Shown here: positions 60,138 to 64,000 of the stretch, piece after piece
Layout: every line of letters begins with the position of its first letter
Numbering within the stretch: the stretch's first letter is position 1
DNA from: Acidimicrobiaceae bacterium
Lineage (GTDB): Bacteria; Actinomycetota; Acidimicrobiia; Acidimicrobiales; RAAP-2
Direction of reading: 5' to 3'
NCBI GenBank assembly: GCA_027449885.1
Contig: DAIDKS010000040.1
Location: 50,457 to 114,456 of the forward strand
DNA: 64,000 nucleotides
Made by a program: the position numbers and the translations under genes
Notes under the pieces: generated by a model
Seen by the model: only the letters and a program-made list of their open reading frames with translations
Database searches by the model: none
What the model was told of the DNA's origin: nothing

Positions 60138-61028
60138 TCACTCCGCGAAGTACTCGCTGAGGTACTTCTCGCCCTCGTCCGCGAAGATCGTGACGACGAG
60201 GGCGTCGGCGCCCAGTTCGTCGCGCAGGCCGCGAGCCGCGATCAGGTTGGCCCCCGAGCTGGGGCCGACCAGGATCCCGTGCTCGCGCGCCAGCCGGCGC
60301 ATCTCGGCGACCGCGTCGTCCGAGTGGACGCTCACGACCCGATCGACGAGCGACGCGTGTCGCTCGTAGATCGGGGGGACGAAGCCGTCGCTGATGCCCT
60401 CGATGCGGTGAAGCCCGGTGTCGCCGCAGGCGATGGTGCACGACTCGCTGGGCTCGAGGGCCACGATGAGGGCGTCGGGGTTCACGGCGCGGAAGGACTG
60501 GCCCACGCCGATGAGGGTCCCGCCGGTGCCCACGCCCATGACGAAGGCGTCCGGACGCCGGCCGGCGAGCTGCCCGAGGATCTCCGGTCCGAGCCAGGTC
60601 CGGTTCTCCTCGACGTTCCATTCGGACTCGAACTGGTGGGGGGCGAAGTAGCCGGGCTGGGCCGCCAGGCGATCGACCTCGGCGAGGGCGTCGTTCACGT
60701 AGAAGTTCCCCACGGTGCGGATCTGCGCACCGAAGGCCCGAGTGATGGCGGCCCGCTCCTGACTGAGCCCTTCGGGCATGACCACGATCATCCGGTAGCC
60801 CTTGACCGCGGCGACCATGCTCATGGCGTTGCCCGTGTTCCCGCTCGAGGCTTCGACGATGGTGTCACCCGGCTGCAGGAGTCCCTCACGCTCGGCGCGC
60901 TCGATGATGTAACGCGCCATGCGGGACTTGATCGAACCGGACGGGTTGCGGTACTCGAGCTTGACGGTGACCCCGTCGATCTCGATGAGCGGCGTCGAGC
61001 CTATGGCGTCGAGTACGGAACCCATCAT
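60138..61028 (-). CDS. Cysteine-synthase-like PLP enzyme (CysM/CBS group)
   Basis: 296 aa, second OASS-like gene. PLP lysine in NPSGSIKSRMARYII (Ser after Lys where CysK has Asp-Arg), EASSGNTGNAMSMVAA in place of the TSGNTG loop, GVGTGGTLIGVGQSF, and LVGPSSGANLIAA. The changed loop suggests a different acceptor, such as a sulfur-carrier thiocarboxylate or O-phosphoserine. The start is one of three consecutive codons GTG-ATG-ATG; spacing to GGGGGG favours the first ATG. Confidence 0.9.
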   Translation of the reverse strand: MMGSVLDAIGSTPLIEIDGVTVKLEYRNPSGSIKSRMARYIIERAEREGLLQPGDTIVEASSGNTGNAMSMVAAVKGYRMIVVMPEGLSQERAAITRAFGAQIRTVGNFYVNDALAEVDRLAAQPGYFAPHQFESEWNVEENRTWLGPEILGQLAGRRPDAFVMGVGTGGTLIGVGQSFRAVNPDALIVALEPSESCTIACGDTGLHRIEGISDGFVPPIYERHASLVDRVVSVHSDDAVAEMRRLAREHGILVGPSSGANLIAARGLRDELGADALVVTIFADEGEKYLSEYFAE

Positions 61029-61062
61029 CACGTCCCCCCGTCGACGACCGCGCGGGCCTTCC

Positions 61063-61138
61063 TGGTGCGCCGGCCGGGACTTGAACCCGGAACCTGTTGA
61101 TTAAGAGTCAAATGCTCTGCCAATTGAGCTACCGGCGC
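61063..61138 (-). tRNA. tRNA-Lys (anticodon CTT)
   Basis: Minus strand: acceptor GCGCCGG/CCGGCGC, anticodon loop GACTCTTAA (CTT), T-arm GGTTCAAGTCC, encoded CCA. 76 bases. Sits between the cysteine-synthase-like gene and the ALDH. Confidence 0.97.
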
Positions 61139-61171
61139 GAGTCGATCTTACACGACCGCACCGGTAGGGGC

Positions 61172-62596
61172 TCAGGAGTGCTGTATGGCCTTCGTCTCGA
61201 GGAACTCCTCGAAGCCGAACTGGCCGAGTTCCCGCCCGATGCCTGACTGCTTGTAGCCGCCGAAGGGGGCCACGGTGTTGAAGCGACCACCGTTGATCTC
61301 GACCTGGCCCGTGCGGATGCGGCGGGCGACCTCGAGCGCACGCTCCTCGGTCGCCGCCCAGACCCCCCCGGCGAGGCCGTAGATCGAGTCGTTGGCGATG
61401 GCGATGGCCTCGTCGACGGAGTCGTAGGGGATGATCGAGAGGACCGGTCCGAAGATCTCCTCCTGGGCGATCCGCATGTCGTTGCGAACGTCGGAGAAGA
61501 TCGTCGGCGCCACGTAGTAGCCCCCCTCCTTGCCCTCCGGCGGCTGGGTGCCCCCGCAGAGGAGGCGGGCTCCCTCGTCGAGGCCCGACGTGATGTAGCC
61601 CCGCACCCGCTCGAGCTGGGCGGAACTGGCGAGGGGTCCGAGGAAGCTCGCACCGTTCACGGGGTCGTCCGGCGTCATGGTCGCGGCGGTCGCGACGGCG
61701 ATCTCCTCCACCTCCGAGAGCCGGCTACGGGGGACCAGCATGCGGGTGAGCGCCGAGCAGGTCTGGCCGGAGTTGAGGTAGCACTTCACGACACCGTCAG
61801 GAACGGCCGTGCTCAGGTCGGCGTCCTCCAGGATGATGTTGGCGGACTTCCCACCGAGCTCCAGCGAGACACGCTTCACCGACTCGGCGGCGAGGGCCAT
61901 GACGCGCTTGCCGGCTCGGGTCGAACCCGTGAAGGAGACCATGTCCGTTCGAGGGTGAGCGACGAGGGCTTCGCCGACGACGGGCCCGAGTCCGGTGACG
62001 AGGTTGAAGACCCCGGCCGGCAGCCCGATCTCGTGGAAGATGTCGGCGAGCAGGAAGGCGTTCACCGGGGCGACCTCGCTCGGCTTCAGCACCACGGTGC
62101 AGCCGGCCGCGAGGGCGGCCGCGACCTTGTTCGCGATCTGGTGCAGGGGGTAGTTCCAGGGCGTGATCGCGACGACGACCCCCGCGGGCTCGCGCACGAC
62201 GGTCGAGTTGCCGACCTCCTGCTCCCAGACGAAGTCGCTAGCTCGGCGGGCGTTGTCGGCGAAGGTGGCGATGGGGAGGCCGACCTGGATCGCCTTGGCG
62301 AGGCCGAGGGGCATGCCGACCTCGTGGGCGATGGTCAGGGCGATCTCGTCGGCGCGCTCCGCGAGGTGGGCGGAGGTGCGCTCGAGGTAGAGGGCGCGCT
62401 CCGAGGGGGCCGTGGTCGACCACGCGGGGAAGGCCGCCGCCGCCGCCTCCACCGCGCGGGCCGCTTCCTCTACGGTCCCCACCGGGACCGTGGCGTAGGG
62501 ATCGCCCGTGCCCGACGAGGTCACCGTGAAGACCTCTCCGGAGGTCGCGGGGACCCAGGTGCCGTTGATGTAGAGAGCGTCGCGGTCGATCGTCAT
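61172..62596 (-). CDS. Aldehyde dehydrogenase family protein
   Basis: 474 aa from ATG 62596 ([18 protein letters not shown]), with GGGGGA just upstream; the ORF-track start 45 codons earlier runs into the tRNA-His region. [37 protein letters not shown], the [17 protein letters not shown] Glu, and the catalytic Cys in [16 protein letters not shown] are intact, ending ETKAIQHS. Broad-substrate ALDH. Confidence 0.93.
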   Translation of the reverse strand: MTIDRDALYINGTWVPATSGEVFTVTSSGTGDPYATVPVGTVEEAARAVEAAAAAFPAWSTTAPSERALYLERTSAHLAERADEIALTIAHEVGMPLGLAKAIQVGLPIATFADNARRASDFVWEQEVGNSTVVREPAGVVVAITPWNYPLHQIANKVAAALAAGCTVVLKPSEVAPVNAFLLADIFHEIGLPAGVFNLVTGLGPVVGEALVAHPRTDMVSFTGSTRAGKRVMALAAESVKRVSLELGGKSANIILEDADLSTAVPDGVVKCYLNSGQTCSALTRMLVPRSRLSEVEEIAVATAATMTPDDPVNGASFLGPLASSAQLERVRGYITSGLDEGARLLCGGTQPPEGKEGGYYVAPTIFSDVRNDMRIAQEEIFGPVLSIIPYDSVDEAIAIANDSIYGLAGGVWAATEERALEVARRIRTGQVEINGGRFNTVAPFGGYKQSGIGRELGQFGFEEFLETKAIQHS

Positions 62597-62688
62597 GTCT
62601 TCCCCCTCGATCGCCCGTCGTGGGCGCTCTAGGGGGAAATCTATCCGCGGGATGCCCTCACCGCGGCACGCCGATCGGTGAGGGAAGG

Positions 62689-62766
62689 TGGGGTGAGCGA
62701 CGGGGGTCGAACCCGCGACCTCCAGGACCACAACCTGGCGCTCTAACCAACTGAGCTACGCCCACC
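62689..62766 (-). tRNA. tRNA-His (anticodon GTG)
   Basis: Minus strand: G-1 plus acceptor GTGGGCG/CGCTCAC with C73 (the His identity pair), anticodon loop with GTG in AGGTTGTGGTCCT, T-arm GGGTTCGACCCC and encoded CCA. Confidence 0.96.
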
Positions 62767-62821
62767 AGGTCGTTCCAGTATGGCACAGCGGTCGCGGTGC
62801 CCGACCGTACGATGGGGGGGC

Positions 62822-62895
62822 GCCCCTGTAGCTCAACTGGATAGAGCGGACGGCTTCTACCCGTCAGGTTGCGGGTTCGATTCCTGCCGGGGGCA
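62822..62895 (+). tRNA. tRNA-Arg (anticodon TCT)
   Basis: Plus strand: acceptor GCCCCTG/CGGGGGC, D-arm GCTCAACTGGATAGAGC, anticodon loop GCTTCTACC (TCT), T-arm GCGGGTTCGATTCCTGC. Discriminator A, CCA not encoded. Ends 7 bases from the opposing tRNA-Pro. Confidence 0.96.
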
Positions 62896-62902
62896 CGAGC
62901 GG

Positions 62903-62977
62903 TCGGGAAGGCGGGATTTGAACCCGCGACCTCCTGGTCCCAAACCAGGCGCGCTAACCAAGCTGCGCTACTTCCCG
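62903..62977 (-). tRNA. tRNA-Pro (anticodon TGG)
   Basis: Minus strand: acceptor CGGGAAG/CTTCCCG, anticodon loop CTGGTTTGGGACCAG (TGG), T-arm GCGGGTTCAAATCCCGC. The 3' end reads ACC then G, so CCA is not fully encoded. Tail to tail with tRNA-Arg. Confidence 0.96.
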
Positions 62978-63040
62978 TCGACCCATCGTGGCACACGGCC
63001 CTCGGGGTCGGCCTAGGGTAGCGGCGACGAGGGGGTGCCC

Positions 63041-63853
63041 ATGGCCTACGAGTGGATCGTCGACGCGTTGGAGGCGACGTGGGACTCGGTCGATCGAGTC
63101 CTTCGCGACCGGCCGGCGGAGGCCTATCTCGTGGCGACCCCGTGCCCCGGCTGGAGCGTCCAGGACGTGCTGGCGCACCTCCTCGGCTTCGAGTCGGCGC
63201 TCAACGGCGAGCCGGCTCCCGAGTTCACCGGCCCGTACCCGGAGTACGTGCGCAATGACATCGGCCGTCTCAACGAGGCCTACGTCGCCTACTACCGAGA
63301 CGCGTCGGGACCGGACGTCCTGGCCCGCTTTCGCAAGGCGACCGCGACCTCCCTCGAGCGATTGCGGGGATTGAGCGACGAGGCGTGGGAGGCGATCGGA
63401 TGGAGCCCCGAGGGGGACCGCCCGTACCACCGCTTCATGGAGACGCGCGTCCTGGACAGCTGGATCCACCTCCAGGACATCCGTGACGCGCTGCTCGAGC
63501 CCGCCGATGATCACGGCCCCGGGGAGGAGATCGTGGTCAATCGCTTCGAGGCGGCCCTGCCGTACGTGGTGGGCAAGAGGATGTCGGCTCCGGAGGGCTT
63601 TCGGCTACGGCTGAACGTGAGCGGTCGGGCGGGCCGCAGCGTCACCGTCGCGGTCGAGGACGGACGAGCGAGGGCGGTGCCGAGCGTCGACGGGGAGGTT
63701 GCGGTCGAGGTGACGACCCCGGTCGCGTTGTTCTGGCGTCGCGCCGCCGGACGCATCACGGCGGACGCCTTCTTGCGGGCGTCGGCGACGGACGTGCGGG
63801 GTGATCGCGAGGCGGCCCGGGCCTTCGCCGAGGGCCTCGCCATCATGATTTAG
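63041..63853 (+). CDS. Maleylpyruvate isomerase-like mycothiol-dependent protein (DinB fold)
   Basis: 270 aa. The N-terminal MDMPI domain is typical: VATPCPGWSVQDVLAHLLGFESALNG and FRKATATSLERLRGL, with H-x-x-x...ETRVLDSWIHLQDIRDAL holding the metal His residues; the C-terminal SCP2-like part is FRLRLNVSGRAGRSVTVAVEDG...TPVALFWRRAAGRITADAFL. These proteins use mycothiol or related thiols in actinobacteria. ATG 63041 has GAGGGGG 5 bases upstream; the in-frame GTG is too close. Confidence 0.87.
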   Translation: MAYEWIVDALEATWDSVDRVLRDRPAEAYLVATPCPGWSVQDVLAHLLGFESALNGEPAPEFTGPYPEYVRNDIGRLNEAYVAYYRDASGPDVLARFRKATATSLERLRGLSDEAWEAIGWSPEGDRPYHRFMETRVLDSWIHLQDIRDALLEPADDHGPGEEIVVNRFEAALPYVVGKRMSAPEGFRLRLNVSGRAGRSVTVAVEDGRARAVPSVDGEVAVEVTTPVALFWRRAAGRITADAFLRASATDVRGDREAARAFAEGLAIMI

Positions 63854-63874
63854 GTCGGTCGACGACGAACCCGG

Positions 63875-63880
63875 TAGGCT
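63875..63880 (+). promoter_or_regulatory. -10 element of the tig promoter
   Basis: TAGGCT 10 bases before the tig ATG; slightly longer than the 6-7 base leaderless spacing. Confidence 0.35.
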
Positions 63881-63890
63881 GGAAACTCCT

Positions 63891-64000
63891 ATGCGCGCAA
63901 CCGCCACTTCGCTGGAAAACAACCGGGTCAAGCTGAGCGTGGAGGTCGACGAGGACGAGATGTCCACGGCGATCGACCGAGCCGCGAAGTCCCTCGCCTC
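63891..64000 (+). CDS. tig: Trigger factor (3' part outside window)
   Basis: The first 36 codons are in the window: MRATATSLENNRVKLSVEVDEDEMSTAIDRAAKSLA. The E-x-x-x-V-x-L-x-V-x-V start is the ribosome-binding N domain of trigger factor, the nascent-chain chaperone. The rest lies beyond the right edge, probably followed by clpP/clpX as in many genomes. Confidence 0.9.
   Translation, partial: MRATATSLENNRVKLSVEVDEDEMSTAIDRAAKSLA

Overview
The window is a gene-dense, high-GC stretch of an actinobacterial chromosome. Both its edges cut genes (ftsY on the left, tig on the right). Several families point to Actinobacteria, and most plausibly to the class Acidimicrobiia: DUF2469 after rplS, the ClpS-DUF2017 pair, PspA-HtpX-PspAB, three F420-type LLM oxidoreductases, a mycothiol-dependent maleylpyruvate isomerase-like protein and a B12-dependent ribonucleotide reductase. 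The class assignment is inference; the sequence only shows the gene content, the GC bias and the start-codon/promoter style. GTG starts are very common, and many genes overlap by 4 bases (GTGA/ATGA).

Layout. 1-5.4 kb: SRP and translation block ftsY-ffh-rpsP-khpA-rimM-trmD-rplS-DUF2469. 5.4-8.5 kb: flavin/F420 oxidase, endonuclease IV, fumarase C, pterin carbinolamine dehydratase. 8.5-10.7 kb: envelope-stress unit pspA-htpX-pspAB. 10.7-12.4 kb: purKE. 12.4-18.1 kb: assorted oxidoreductases, a PD-(D/E)XK nuclease, an MFS exporter and a DCC protein. 18.1-20 kb: cysKE and tRNA-Gly. 20-26.7 kb: truncated globin, EamA transporter, a run of tiny thiol/zinc proteins, then a glycosyltransferase-ROK kinase-LLM operon and an aminotransferase. 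26.7-32.2 kb: SMP-30 protein, glycerol kinase, nrdJ. 32.2-34.5 kb: the only clearly accessory patch, with GTGAC repeats, a self-contained HTH/Clp-N pair and an ISL3 transposase fragment. 34.5-49.2 kb: OYE-type iron-sulfur flavoenzyme, pyruvate-dehydrogenase-type E1a/E1b/E2, LLM and DsrE proteins, MFS, acyl-ACP desaturase, acyl-CoA synthetase, Nudix, metal permease with YHS repeats, mmsA. 49.2-53.9 kb: arfB, surE, galM, SDR, MpaB-like, clpS-DUF2017. 53.9-62.6 kb: propionyl-CoA synthetase, GNAT, a polyamine-type GS-like/ALDH/SDR operon, a second cysteine-synthase-like gene, tRNA-Lys and another ALDH. 62.6-64 kb: tRNA-His/Arg/Pro, maleylpyruvate isomerase-like protein and the start of tig.

The strongest global signal is promoter architecture. 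At about twenty unlinked genes a TANNNT hexamer sits exactly 6 or 7 bases before the start codon, which is the arrangement expected for leaderless mRNA. It fixes several otherwise ambiguous starts and, in one place, packs two divergent promoters into 31 bp. I found no CRISPR array, prophage, complete insertion sequence or obvious biosynthetic gene cluster. The best candidates for something little described are the HTH/Clp-N module with its repeat-rich upstream region, and the run of small thiol/zinc ORFs at 21.3-22.8 kb.
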